Shown one piece after another: positions 20,998-31,692 of a stretch of DNA of 64,000 nucleotides. Position 1 is the stretch's first letter; every line of letters begins with the position of its first letter. The translations under genes and the position numbers were made by a program. The notes under the pieces were generated by a model. It searched no databases, had not been told where the DNA came from, and was given only the letters and a program-made list of their open reading frames with translations. This DNA comes from Orychophragmus violaceus (taxonomy: Eukaryota > Streptophyta > Magnoliopsida > Brassicales > Brassicaceae): positions 63,199,330-63,263,329 of the forward strand of contig CM058232.1 in the NCBI GenBank assembly GCA_030180135.1, read 5' to 3'.

Positions 20998-22086
20998 CAG
21001 GAATTTTCGGATATTTGTGAAAAACTCTCGGGTGAAATCTGCTGCAGTGCGTCGATCGATGCAACATCTGTGCCGATCGATACACCCGTCGGGATGGCAA
21101 CGATCGACACACCCTTAGTGTCGGTCGTTGCAGGGCGTGAACAGACAGAACCGTCGGATGATAATGGCATAGATGCTGACTTGGAGCTTGATCGTCTATT
21201 CAATGGAGCCTCTGAGATTACTCAACAGGAGATCTACGAGCAGATCTTTAGACAACACTCCTCAGTGTCTGAAGTGATTAGGCAAGAGATTGAAGAGCTG
21301 AAGAAATTAGAAGGGATTGGTGAAGAATTGGAAGAAATTCCAACTTCTGATGATCCACCTTATCATCCATGTGTGCAAAGGTACCTGAACAAGATGTTGC
21401 CCCTGGATGATGATCTGAAAGACTGGGTGATAATAGTTCCTCAGCATATTAGTGATGTTCTGCTAACTAAGGTCCCGAAGAAGCTATCTGATCCTGGAGT
21501 CTTTGTGCTGGACTGTTCTATCTTTGAGGATAGCTTTAGGCGTTCTCTGTGTGATTTAGGAGCTGCTGGAAGTTTGATGCCTTACTCTGTGGCAGAGAAG
21601 CTGGGTATGCTGGATTTTACTCCTACTAGGACTTCTCTTGTCCTAGCTGATCAGTCCATACGAGTTCCTGAAGGACTCCTTATGGACATTCCGGTGAGAG
21701 TTGGAAACTACTTAGTTCCAACGGACTTCCTTGTGCTGAGATATGACTGTGATCCGGATGAAGCATTATTGCTTGGGAGACCCTTTTTGGCTACAGCAGG
21801 AGCGTTGATTGATGTTAGGAACAGCTTGATAGACCTCCATCTGGGAGATGAACCACTGCACTATAAGATGGATAAGCTGCGAAAGCCACTGATAGATGGG
21901 CAGACATTCACCATAAGGGACGCAGATTTTGAGCAGCCTGATCATACCATGGTTATAGATCCTGGAGCACATTTCACTCCATCTTTTCTTGGACATGAGC
22001 ATTCCGCAACAGCCTACTCACCACCTTGGATGAGGAGACTTGAACAGAGACAGAAAAAGTCTCTGTCAGGACCTCCTGGTACTTGA
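20998..22086 (+). CDS. Aspartic protease region of G, in frame after the gag stop
   Basis: The frame is continuous with gag apart from one TAA; the first ATG is at about 21091. The protease core is VFVLDCSIFEDSFRRSLCDL then GAAGSLMPYSVAEKLG. The active site is therefore DLGA, as is usual for Athila-type elements, with the later ALLLGRPFLATAGALIDV motif. It would cut the gag-protease polyprotein. Upstream of the core, the spacer is partly encoded by paired palindromes, giving SIDAT..PIDTP..TIDTP. The ORF ends at 22086 with no pol after it. Confidence 0.8.
   Translation, partial: QEFSDICEKLSGEICCSASIDATSVPIDTPVGMATIDTPLVSVVAGREQTEPSDDNGIDADLELDRLFNGASEITQQEIYEQIFRQHSSVSEVIRQEIEELKKLEGIGEELEEIPTSDDPPYHPCVQRYLNKMLPLDDDLKDWVIIVPQHISDVLLTKVPKKLSDPGVFVLDCSIFEDSFRRSLCDLGAAGSLMPYSVAEKLGMLDFTPTRTSLVLADQSIRVPEGLLMDIPVRVGNYLVPTDFLVLRYDCDPDEALLLGRPFLATAGALIDVRNSLIDLHLGDEPLHYKMDKLRKPLIDGQTFTIRDADFEQPDHTMVIDPGAHFTPSFLGHEHSATAYSPPWMRRLEQRQKKSLSGPPGT
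21049..21133 (+). repeat. Two paired TCGATCGA palindromes inside the gag-protease spacer
   Basis: The pairs lie at 21049-21083 and 21097-21133, each with cores 21 bp apart. They are translated in frame, giving repeats of S/P/T-I-D. Confidence 0.75.
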
Positions 22087-22102
22087 AAATTCCCATCCGT
22101 CC

Positions 22103-22150
22103 GGTCAAGCTATTGACCTTAAACAAGCGCTGGGTGGGAGGCAACCCACC
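22103..22150 (+). other. Tandem double hairpin just after the last ORF of G
   Basis: The first stem is GGTCAA/TTGACC with loop GCTA (22103-22118). The second is GGTGGG/CCCACC with loop AGGCAA (22133-22150). Element E has the same two hairpins at the same place (61586-61635), with matched changes on both sides of each stem. Confidence 0.7.
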
Positions 22151-23445
22151 ATTAGGTACTGGTGTTTTTCTACTTAATTCTTGGTGTTTTTGTTAGGATT
22201 TTACGTTTGTTTTTGTTTCTGGTGAGTTTATGTTTGCAGGTCTCGGTTAAATCGCAGTGCGACGATCGACGCACTTCTGTGTCGATCGTCACAACACGAA
22301 AGGAATCGCATTGCAGCGATCGTTGCGGTCCTGAGCAACGATCGACTATACACGAAAATCGCCAAGTAACGGTCGATGCACTTAGTGCAACGATCGATGC
22401 TCAGCGACAGAGGTAACCCGACAGACATAATTTCACCTTTTCAATTTTTATTTTCTTTTTACCGATCCTTCGCTGGACACTACTGGGGACAGTGTGTCTT
22501 AAGTGTGGGGGAGGTGCTACTGACTTTTGTTTTCTGTTTTCTTAAGAGTCAGTCCGTTTTTTCAAAAAAAATTTGTTTTATTGAGTCAAAATTGTTTAAG
22601 TAAGAAACTATGATTTTCTGAGAAGATTTACAAGACTTGCAGGAACTTAAGTAACCATTGGGATGAAGTTGCAGGATCTATCTCTGACTATTAGAAAACC
22701 CATTCACAGATCAACCTACTGGGAACACCCACATCACTTCAGGTATCAGAGGAGCCTTTTACTGACTTCAATTTAATACTGACTTAGATTTCTCACTTAA
22801 GGGCTTGGTATACTCTGTGTCGGATTCCCTTGTTAGTTCTGACACAGCCTGTCAACCTATCCTATTTAGTTCCCTTCTCCCCTTCTATAAAGTAAAAAAA
22901 AAAAGATAATAAACTGAGGATGAGTTAGTAACTCCGAAGTGGTCATGAGAATGGTAGCAAACACTATTTTCTCTCATGTGATCCATGGAATGTGTCCAAA
23001 GTACACCCCATAACGGGAAGAACACTGATAAAAAAAAATAAAATGATACCCAGTGGGGAAAAATCAGTTGTTAAAGAAGGGAAAGAGAAGAAAGGGACTA
23101 GAGAAAGATAGTATGGTGGTCTAGAGCTGATAAGGTAAGAATCCATGTGCCCTTTGATCGATAATCCTTAGGTGAGACCGCACTTAAATACTTGCAGAAG
23201 TCAGTAGGGAGAATTTGAATGCTTGAATGTGATTGTGGAGTTTACCTAGGACAGTTGCTAAGTGTGGGGGAAGTACATTGTGGTCTTGATATCCTGTGAT
23301 TGATTCTTTCAGTGGTTTACTAAGGGGAATCTGAGTATTGTAGCTTCTAGGATGAAATGAGTTTCTGAAGAGTTTTCAAACCTCTTCACCAAGCTTTAGT
23401 TCTATGTTTTGCTTGAGGGCAAGCAAAAGCTAAGTGTGGGGGAGT
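22151..23445 (+). other. 3' UTR of G with three PPT-like tracts and three palindrome pairs
   Basis: This is non-coding. Palindrome pairs lie at 22258-22292, 22312-22346 and 22367-22400. AAGTGTGGGGGA occurs at 22501, about 23260 and 23432, and only the last one abuts the LTR as the working polypurine tract. The block is conserved in the remnant at 5813-6924 and in element E, which is unusual for non-coding retrotransposon DNA. Confidence 0.65.
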
Positions 23446-24637
23446 TGATATATCATGGTTTTTACCCATTTTAGACCATGATATAGATGTGTTTTTAGTG
23501 TCTTTTGTCTTTGTTTAGAGTCTTTTACAGGTTTAATCAGGTTTGGAGCTAATTGGAGATATTTGGAGCATATTGGGACTTTTGGGACGTTTTGGCCGAG
23601 AGCTTAAGTCACTGTCCGATTTATTGATCATGCATCGACCGACACACCTTGTGCATCGGTCGACACACTAGCGAGATGGGCCGTACACGTCGGTTTAATG
23701 AAGATATGAAGATTTGCAAAGAAGCCCAAGATAGTTCCAGTATTTACACAGAAGCCCCAGCCGAGATTAGGCCTATATATACTAGTTTTTGGTGTTTATT
23801 TTACGGAGGCTTTCATAATTAAGAGCAGATGATTTTTAGAGCTTTTGGGGCTGATCTGAACCTTTACTTCATCTGTATTTGGAGAAGATTTCGAACCCCT
23901 TTTACTATTATTCTTTTATGCAATTTATTCATTCTATGATTATGTTTTCATTATCTATGTCTGAGTAGATTCCTAGTTAGGTTTAGGGTTTCTCACATAG
24001 GATTTCATGACTTGCTAGACTTGTTCAAATTCAGTTAAGGATTCAAACTATATCTGTTCTTCAATTTAATTGTGCTTAAAGCTAGTTCTAACCTGATCAA
24101 TTAGAATCTAGATCTTAGGTTGCTAAATACGTCACGGAAGTGGGGTTTAGGAATCTGAACTAATTAAATTGGGCAATTAAGCTTTGCGCAAACGGAAGTT
24201 TGGTTTAGGATAATTGTGAACATATCAAACTTGGGATTAATGCTAGTTTAATTTGTTAGTTCTCGCAAACGAAAGTTTGGTTTGCTGCACTTAGACTTAG
24301 AGAATTATCGCAAAGGAATTTGGTTAATTCTATATCTGTGTTTTGAGTTCTAGAACTGTGCTTAATTAGATCCTTGCTGAATGAACTGTCTGCTTGTCTG
24401 ATTTCCTGAGAATACCCTAGGCTTGACGCTTTTAATTACTTGCTTCCACAACCGTTAATCTCTGCTACTGATTTACTTTCTCGCACCGCTTTTAATTCAA
24501 TCACATTGCTTATTTCTAGTATTAGTCTCTATTGTTCTGATCTATTGAGACCAAGTGTCCCTGTGGATTCGATAACCCTATATACTACTTTGACATTGCT
24601 GTTCACTTGCAGTTTAGTATAGGGATAATTCTTGACC
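23446..24637 (+). repeat. 3' LTR of element G
   Basis: It is almost identical to 17970-19165, with about seven differences, one of them an indel. It lacks the terminal TATCA. Palindrome pair at 23631-23668. Confidence 0.9.
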
Positions 24638-26111
24638 TTCTGAACCTGTGTAAGACTTTATCGATATAAGTGTCTTGACACAGTCCAATTAACTTGTTTA
24701 ATCTATCTCTATAGATTCTTATTCCAAGAATATTCGCGGCTTCTCCCATGTCTTTCATTGAAAAACAACTTCCGAGCCAAGTCTTAACAGACTGTAACAA
24801 CGGAACGTCATTTCCGAGAAGAAGTATGTCATCTACATACAACACGAGAAATGCAACTGCGCTCCCACTAGTCTTCTTGTAAACACATGGTTCTTCTTCG
24901 CTTCTGATGAAATCAAACTTTTTGACTGCTTCATCAAAACGAAGATTCCAACTCCGTGATGCTTGCTTCAATCCATAAATGGATCGATGAAGCTTGCATA
25001 CTTTCCTAGCTGCATTAGGATCGATGAAACCTTCGGGCTATGTCATGTACACATCCTCTTCCAGTATTCCATTAAGGAAAGCTGTTTTCACGTCCATCTG
25101 CCAGATCTCATAATCATAATGAGCAGCTGTTGCTAGGAGAATCCGAATGGATTTAAGCATGGCGACAGGTGAATAGGTTTCATCATAGTCAATACCATGA
25201 ATTTGTTTGAAACCTTTTGCCACTAGCCTTGCTTTATATATCTGAATATTTCCATCCACATCAATTTTCTTCTTGAAACTCCATTTACACTCAATGGGTC
25301 TTGCACCATCGGGTAAATCAACCAAAGTCCATACTTGGTTCTGTGACATGGATCCCATTTCGGATTCAGCGGCTTTCAGCCACTTTTCGGAGTCAGGGCT
25401 CATCATCGCTTCTTCGAAATTCGCTGGCTCGTCACTGTCAATGATCAACAAATCATGACAATTGGTTACGAGAAATCCATATCTCTCGGGTTCGTGACGG
25501 ATCCTTTCGGATCGGCGAATTTCAGGCTCCACAGGCGCCGTCTCTACAACTCTTTGTAGATCCAACTGTTGCTCTTCCTCTACGGGTTGAGCATTTTCCC
25601 GCGGTTCTCGAACTTCTTCGAGTTGTACTTTACTCCCACTGTTTCTCTTGGAAAGAAATTCTCTCTCAAGAAAGATGCAGTTCCGAGCAACAAACACTTT
25701 GTTCTCGGATTGGTTGTAAAAGTAGTATGCCTTGGTTTCCTTAGGATAACCAACGAAGTAGCATTTATCAGATTTGGGTTCGAGCTTATCTGTAATTAAT
25801 CGTTTGACATAAGCTTCGCAACCCCAAATCTTCAGGAAAGACAAAGTCGGAACATTTCCAGTCCACATCTCATGTGGTGTCTTTGCAACTGATTTTGACG
25901 GAACCCTGTTAAGTGTAAACGCAGACGTTTCTAGAGCGTATCCCCAAAAGGATAATGGAAGAGTTGAGAGACTCATCATTGATCGAACCATATCTAATAA
26001 AGTCCGATTCCTCCTCTCAGACACGCCATTCCATTGTGGTGTTCCAGGAGGAGTGAGTTGTGAAACAATTCCACAATCTCATAAGTTATCACTGAATTCT
26101 TGGCTTAAGTA
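24638..26111 (-). pseudogene. Copia B integrase C-terminal half and reverse transcriptase
   Basis: Reading leftward from 26111 there is the integrase C-terminal half (PPGTPQWNG, then the catalytic Glu in ERRNRTLLDMV), a linker, and reverse transcriptase (KARLVAKGF, MDVKTAFLNG, KQASRSWN). The polymerase signature YVDDILLLG is intact. Two stops break this part: TGA at 26079-26081 in integrase, and TAG at 25038-25040 where copia elements normally have Gln in the VYMTQPEGF motif. At 24638 the frame meets element G, in the connection before RNase H. Apart from the stops the protein is well preserved. Confidence 0.9.
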
Positions 26112-27821
26112 TTATCCTCCACGATATGATCGAAGAGCCTTAATACTTTTACCAAGTTGATTATGTACTTCATTTTGGAACTCTTTGAACTTTTCAAAGG
26201 ATTCCGACTTGTGTCTCATTAGATAGACATAGCTATACCTGCTGAAATCATCAGTGAAGGTAATGAAGTATCGAAAATTTCCTCTGGCACTTGTGCTCAT
26301 TGGGCCACACACATCTGTATGTATAAGGCCCAATAGGTCACTGGCCCTTTCATTTGATTTGTTGAAAGGGGCCTTATTTATTTTGCCTAGTAAACAAGAT
26401 TCACATTTCTCACATGATTCATAATCAAATGAGCCCAGAAGCCCATCACTATGGAGCTTTTGGATCCGTTTCTCGTTTATGTGGCCCAAACGACAATGCC
26501 AAAGAAAAGTCTGATTCGTGTCATTTGATTTGAATCTCTTGGTGTTAATGTTATAGATTGGTGTAGTCTGGTTTAAAACATAAAGCCCATTCTCTAATGG
26601 GCTGCTACCATAAAATATATCATTGTAATCAAAAGAACAACATTTATTCGTAATTGAAAACTGATATCCTTCCACATCCAAAACAGGAATGGAAATAATA
26701 TTTCTGCTTATAGCAGGTACATAGTAGCAATTATTAAGCTTTAAAACAAAACCAGAAGGTAAAGACAAGTTATATGTTCCTACGGCTAATGCAGCAACTC
26801 TTGCTCCATTCCCCACGCGCAGGTCCACTTGTCCCTTTTCGAACTTCCTACTGTTGCTTAGGCCCTGCATATTTGTACAAATATGAGCACCACAGCCGGT
26901 ATCCAATACCCAAGAAGTAGAACCAGAAGTAGTAACATTTACTTCTATAACATAAATACCTGAAGATGAAGTCTCGAAAGTCTTCTTCTTCTTCTTCTTC
27001 TCTTCCAAGAATTTGTTGCAATTTCTCTTCCAATGCCCAAGCTCTTTGCAATAATGGCACTTATCAGTCTCAGATGGGCCCGGCTTGGGCTTCGGGGCTG
27101 GCGCAGGCGTGTCCTGGTTCTCAACCTGGACTGCCTTGCCCTTTCCCTTGCCTTTGCCAAGTTTCTTAAACTTCTTACCCCCTTGTACCATAAGTACATT
27201 AGGAGTGCCCTTCTTGATATTAGGCTCAGCTGTCTTGAGCATGCCATGCAGCTCAGTCAACGTCTTCGTCAAGTTGTTCATGTTATAGTTCATAACAAAC
27301 TGATCATAGCTTGACGGCAGTGACTGCAGAATGATGTCAGTAGCCAACTCTTGGCTAATGGGACAATCCAGCCTCCCCAGGTTATCAATATAACCCATCA
27401 TCTTTATGACATGAGGACTGACTGGGCCGTCCTTTGGTAGCTTGCATTCAATGAGAGATTTAACCGTCTGGTACCTCTCAGTTCGTGCTTGCTCCTGAAA
27501 CATACTTTTCAGGCTAGTGATCATCTCCACTGGCGACTCCACGTTCTCGTATTGCTTTTGAAAATCCGAGTTCATGGCAGCCAACATGAGACAATTCACA
27601 TCGACCACATCATTAGAGTGCTTATCCCAAGCACTCCTTTCTGCATGTGGAGCATTGGCTCTCGGTTTTTCAGGGAGAACAGTTTCCAGGACATAGTCCC
27701 TTTTCTCCTGCTTGAGAACAATTCTCAAGTTCCGATACCATTCGAGAAAATTCGATCCAGTTAACTTGTCCTTCTCAAGGACGGATCGCAGGGAGAAAGA
27801 GTTATTATGAGTGTTAGTCAT
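26112..27821 (-). pseudogene. Copia B gag, protease and integrase N-terminal half
   Basis: I take the ATG at 27821 (MTNTHNNSFSLRSVLEKDKL); the open frame extends four codons further without an ATG. In order it encodes gag, a Lys-rich stretch and a CCHC zinc knuckle CHYCKELGHWKRNC. Protease follows with active site WVLDTGCGAHIC, then the pre-integrase (LWHCRLGH ... CESCLLGK) and the integrase core starting at DVCGPMST. The frame stops at TAA 26112-26114. The codon for the second catalytic Asp (usual motif SDRGGE) reads Tyr (26124-26126), and the stop takes the place of the following Glu. Integrase is therefore dead twice over. Confidence 0.9.
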
Positions 27822-28988
27822 AGCTGAGAACAAAGAAAGGTAAAAGGTTTAGTTATGATGTTCAAGAAATGAGAAGTCTTAACTTTTAAGAAACTCGCAT
27901 TATATTCAAACAATGTTTCCTCATATGAATATAATAATCCAAGACCCATACTTCACTAAATTCAAGTGAGCCACTGGCTATCACTCAACTTTAGCTATCT
28001 AGGTAAGCAACAACTTTGCTAGTTATATCCAATATAACTCTTGGTTGTGGATTGACATCTTATGTCCAATCCACCTGATGTCTCTGGGCCCAAAACTATT
28101 TTGATGGCCCAGTCAAGTAAACCAATCCTTTCAGTCATGTAATTGTTGACGTCTTGCACTGCAAGTCCATCAACACGATTACCTCTGTCTTACTCATGAA
28201 ATTGTGGACATCTTGCACTGCAAGTCTATCGCACAATTAAATGGGTCTTGACAGTTGACAAGATTGGAAAGACATCAAGTATCACTTGATATTTGATTGA
28301 GGAACGGAATCATTCAAAACGTTCAGTTTTATTATGTTTTAATTCTTATAATTAATTGATTCATCTTGCTTTGGTTCTGTGATTTCAGGTTCAATGACCT
28401 AATCAACAAATCTGATGTCGACCGACACTACTATAGTGTCGATCGATGCAGGATAACCAAAAGCAATCCGCGATAACCGATCAATCCAATTGATCTGGTT
28501 TTGAATACCGGTCAGCGTCGATCGATGCTACATTAGCATCGGTCGATGCCAACCTAATCAAACCAATCGCAATTAAACCATTCACAGAGTTCAACCATTA
28601 TTAACCAAGCTCGATAACCGGTCCAATCCAATTGAACCGATTCATCAATCTAGCGAGGTTTGTGTCGACCGACACAACATTTGTGTCGATCGACACTAGG
28701 CGAAAACTGAGTTTTATTCGGGTTTTCGCCCTATGTCGATCGATGCCGGATTGGCAACGATCGACACCATACGAAAAACCCTAAATTTTATTCGGGCTTT
28801 CGCCCTGTGTCGATCGATGCCGGATTGGCATCGATCGACACCATGCGAAAACCCTAAAAATGTTTTCGAACAGAACCCTAAACTAGGTTTTCATGAAAAC
28901 GAATTTTTTAGCAAGTTTGTATCAACCATACACAGATTCAGATTCAACTTATCTAATCAACATGCTACATATTCAATGGAACCCTAAT
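27822..28988 (-). other. Copia B leader with five paired palindromes
   Basis: This is a non-coding leader. The part next to the primer site (28414-28841) is packed with paired TCGATCGA palindromes. The remainder (27822-28400) resembles leaders of copia A and C, with short AAGATTGGAAAG-like stretches, and shows no gene. Confidence 0.6.
28414..28841. repeat. Cluster of five paired palindromes in the copia B leader
   Basis: The pairs lie at 28414-28450, 28514-28549, 28661-28696, 28733-28768 and 28807-28841. All have cores 21 bp apart. The last is a perfect 15-bp inverted repeat around a 5-base loop GGATT (28822-28826). The last two pairs sit in a repeated segment beginning TATTCGGG..TTTCGCCC. 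Confidence 0.85.
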
Positions 28989-29000
28989 GCTCTGATACCA
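28989..29000 (-). promoter_or_regulatory. Primer binding site of copia B, tRNA-Met
   Basis: GCTCTGATACCA is the reverse complement of TGGTATCAGAGC, one base inside the 5' LTR on the minus strand. Confidence 0.9.
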
Positions 29001-29001
29001 C

Positions 29002-29682
29002 TGAAGGAATTTCTAGCAGTTCTAATCAGGATTAGCAACCCTAGTCTGAATTCCGAGCCTAGGATCTAAGGTTCAAGTAATTGAATCTATGAGATCTCAG
29101 ATTTACCTGATGATTAGCAGCGGAAGGTTTGCAGATAATCGAGATCACGAAGCACCTCAAACGCTGTGCCTCTACTGGTATCCACACGCACACAAACTGG
29201 ACAGGAGGGATGCTAGTGCCTGTAAGAGATCTAATCTCTAGAGAGGTTTCTATCTCGTTCTGGTGGCTGTGAATTAGGTTTGAAGTCAGTTTAGGTCGAC
29301 CATATATCTTATATATGTCGACTTAAACCGTAACGGAATTAACCAACGATTATACCGAATTAATCTGATTAATCCGCGAGTTGCATCGATCGATGCACTA
29401 TCTGCAACGATCGACACTGCCCCAGAATATTGATATCGAATGCATATCAAATATGCATTCACTGGATCATTACATTAATGATCAACCTCGTCTTTAACGC
29501 CCAGTTTTCTTAGGTGTGTGACCCTGTAGGATCATATAACACTAGCAATGAGTTCTCAACTCATTGATCATAAGTGTCTTCTAGCAAAGCGTTATGACTA
29601 CCTAGAGTTATGTGATTGTCTCATCTCGACTATACGACTTTCACTTAGAGCAAGTACAATAGATTTCAGGACATTCCCAACA
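29002..29682 (-). repeat. 5' LTR of copia B
   Basis: This is a direct repeat of 15681-16361 with about eleven substitutions. Palindrome pair at 29382-29418. It is followed by the target duplicate CACAT. Confidence 0.9.
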
Positions 29683-29687
29683 CACAT

Positions 29688-31675
29688 TACCCAAATACGA
29701 TCCTTCTCACCTTGGTTACTTGCCCATAGCTAGTGTTTCCCCTAATAACTTCTCCGTCTTGTCCATCTTTCCGTCTTGCGGTCTTGGTCGATCCTTCAAT
29801 GTGTACATGGCCGTATCTTCCTCAAAGGATTCCGATTCCTCTTCCTTATCTTCTCCCTGATTTTTTGCCCCTTGCCTTAAGAATGTTCCTCATCCTGTAC
29901 CTTGTTTCCGAAACACATTCTCCACATTTTCTTTGGCTGAAACACCCTGAATTTCCTGCAATTCTGTGGAGGCCGTTCACTCTCCCACAACTTAAGTTTC
30001 TCCATTAAACTGTCGTTGCGTAATTTTTCTTCTTCTCATCACCTAATTCGTCTGGACTTCTTTTCCTGTTGTTGTACGCCCTCGTTACTTGTCACTGCAT
30101 AACTCCTCTTAGTCTTACCATGTACTCCACGTCTCTCTTTAGTTCAAAACCATCGATCTCCCTCGACTATTCGATGATCTTTGTACCGCAAATTCTGATT
30201 CACTTTCCTTGCTTCGATCTGTCTCTAGTTATACCACCATTTGACCCATATACCATCATCTGACTCCACCTTCTATATCTCGGTCTTGTCTCCGTGGTTG
30301 GGTATAACCATTCTCCGTTTCTTGGTTCACGGCCGGACTCCAATGGCCGTAACCTTCCTGAACACTTCTCCTTGATAGATTGACCCAATCTCCTTTGTAG
30401 TCCTATGTAGGATACTATCGTCCTTATTCCTTATTCCGCTATACAACTCCTTGCCTATCTGGATGTGGCCGGAGTTGTGATCTCGCCAATACTTTCTTCC
30501 ATGACCACCTGACTTGGCTATATTCCTCCTCCGTTCTGGCCTTGGTAAAGACTTCTCCTAAGTCTTTCCTTCATTACTCATAACCATGAGTTCAGGACCT
30601 TGCGTGAACTCCCTTCCAAAGCGTCATTGCTCATTCTGACCATCGTTATTACCATCACTTCGCACTTTTTTTTCCTTTGTATGAGGATAACATCGCTCCT
30701 TCCTCATCACTCATTGGACTGGATCGTCGACCCCTTCTATCCGGCTTACTTTCTCCATAAGACCATGAGTCGTCACTTTTCTTAATAGAGACTGCGCACA
30801 TTTCGGTCTGCAATCCTCTCTTTCAAACACTCTGCTTAGTCTTGACCACTCATTAATTGCTTGCTAACTTATCCTCCTGATCCATGGCTTTCACAAACGT
30901 CTCAAACTCATCTCACTGACTTGTCGTCTTCCACAAACTCATCCCTGGCCGATCTCCCAGACATGTAGCTTTCACAAAACCGCAGTTGGACGATCCTTCT
31001 GATCTTCCACTCTCTTCACACCACTAAAAAATCCATGAGCCATGCCACCAACCGGCTTAAGGTTTGTTGCGTTTTGGTTTGGGTAAGAGGTTTTAGGAAC
31101 GGGTTACCTAAAACGTTACCACTTCACAATCCTACAGTTTTTGGAAACTCTATCCAATAAAACCTACAGATTCTCACACTAAACCCAACCTAGGAAGTTC
31201 CCGACATGCAAAATAATACTCACCCTATTATTTTCATGCATTCGGTCACCCTAACTTCCTAGCACATCCCGGTTTCATATTATAGTCCGCATATAATATA
31301 AACCAATCATCATACATCGACATGCGTAACTCAGTCGCACATAAGAGGGAGTTAGCACCCATACATACCTTACACGGGATCTTATAAAGATCTTGAAGGT
31401 TTAAAGATCCTATGCTCTAATGGTTTACCTCCCTTCGGCCACGCTTTCCCAGTCCTCTCCATTTCCAACCTCCTGACGATTCATGTGGATAGAGGGCTCC
31501 TTGGCTTACCTCCATTCAATCTGCAAATCTCCACTGCATCGAACAAAGGTAAGTCCTAAACCCCACCTACCCATCTATCATCGTACGTACCAGTTTCCTA
31601 ATGTTGTGAGTGCCACCCATTTGACTCGACAAAACGTTTGAAAACACGAGTTCCGTGAGCATGATCATGAACCAT
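29688..31675 (-). other. LARD internal sequence (third piece)
   Basis: These are about 2 kb of pyrimidine-rich DNA (plus strand) with many short open frames on both strands. None is long or similar to a family I know. It lies between the LARD primer site and copia B. I see no gene. Confidence 0.5.
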
Positions 31676-31687
31676 GCTCTGATACCA
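31676..31687 (-). promoter_or_regulatory. Primer binding site of the LARD, tRNA-Met
   Basis: GCTCTGATACCA, reverse complement of TGGTATCAGAGC, lies five bases from the start of the 2.66-kb LTR. It fixes the minus orientation of the LARD. Confidence 0.8.
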
Positions 31688-31692
31688 CCATT

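Larger units (their letters stand above)
17970..24637 (+). mobile_element. Element G: Athila-like, gag-protease only, nested in copia B
   Basis: It has 5' and 3' LTRs of 1196 and 1192 bp (about 0.6% different), a tRNA-Asp primer site, gag, protease and a 1.3-kb structured 3' UTR, but no reverse transcriptase, RNase H or integrase. The insertion splits copia B between its RT and RNase H. The 5' LTR ends in TATCA, but the 3' LTR stops at GACC and then continues as TTCTGAACC of copia B. Compared with a full LTR plus target copy, about seven bases are missing at this junction. Confidence 0.85.
15681..29682 (-). mobile_element. Copia B: nearly complete Ty1/copia element split by element G
   Basis: It has 681-bp LTRs (15681-16361 and 29002-29682) and a perfect target duplication CACAT (15676-15680 and 29683-29687). 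The minus-strand polyprotein runs gag, protease, integrase, reverse transcriptase, RNase H in one frame, with only three stops (26112, 26079 and 25038) plus the G insertion. The LTRs differ at about eleven sites (about 1.6%). Without G it is about 7.3 kb. It is the only element here with a nearly complete copia pol, so its family is the natural helper for copia A and C. Confidence 0.9.

Noticed and set aside
17970..24637. Reading the two 1.2-kb repeats as segmental duplication
   Set aside because: TG-type LTR ends, the tRNA-Asp primer site, gag, protease and polypurine tract between them show an LTR element.
28414..28841. CRISPR-like array
   Set aside because: The repeats are palindrome pairs with irregular gaps in a plant retrotransposon leader. 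No cas genes and no regular spacers.
29733..30263. Plus-strand open frames in the LARD interior as genes
   Set aside because: Short, compositionally biased and without known motifs. The element is read on the minus strand, where no long frame exists either.
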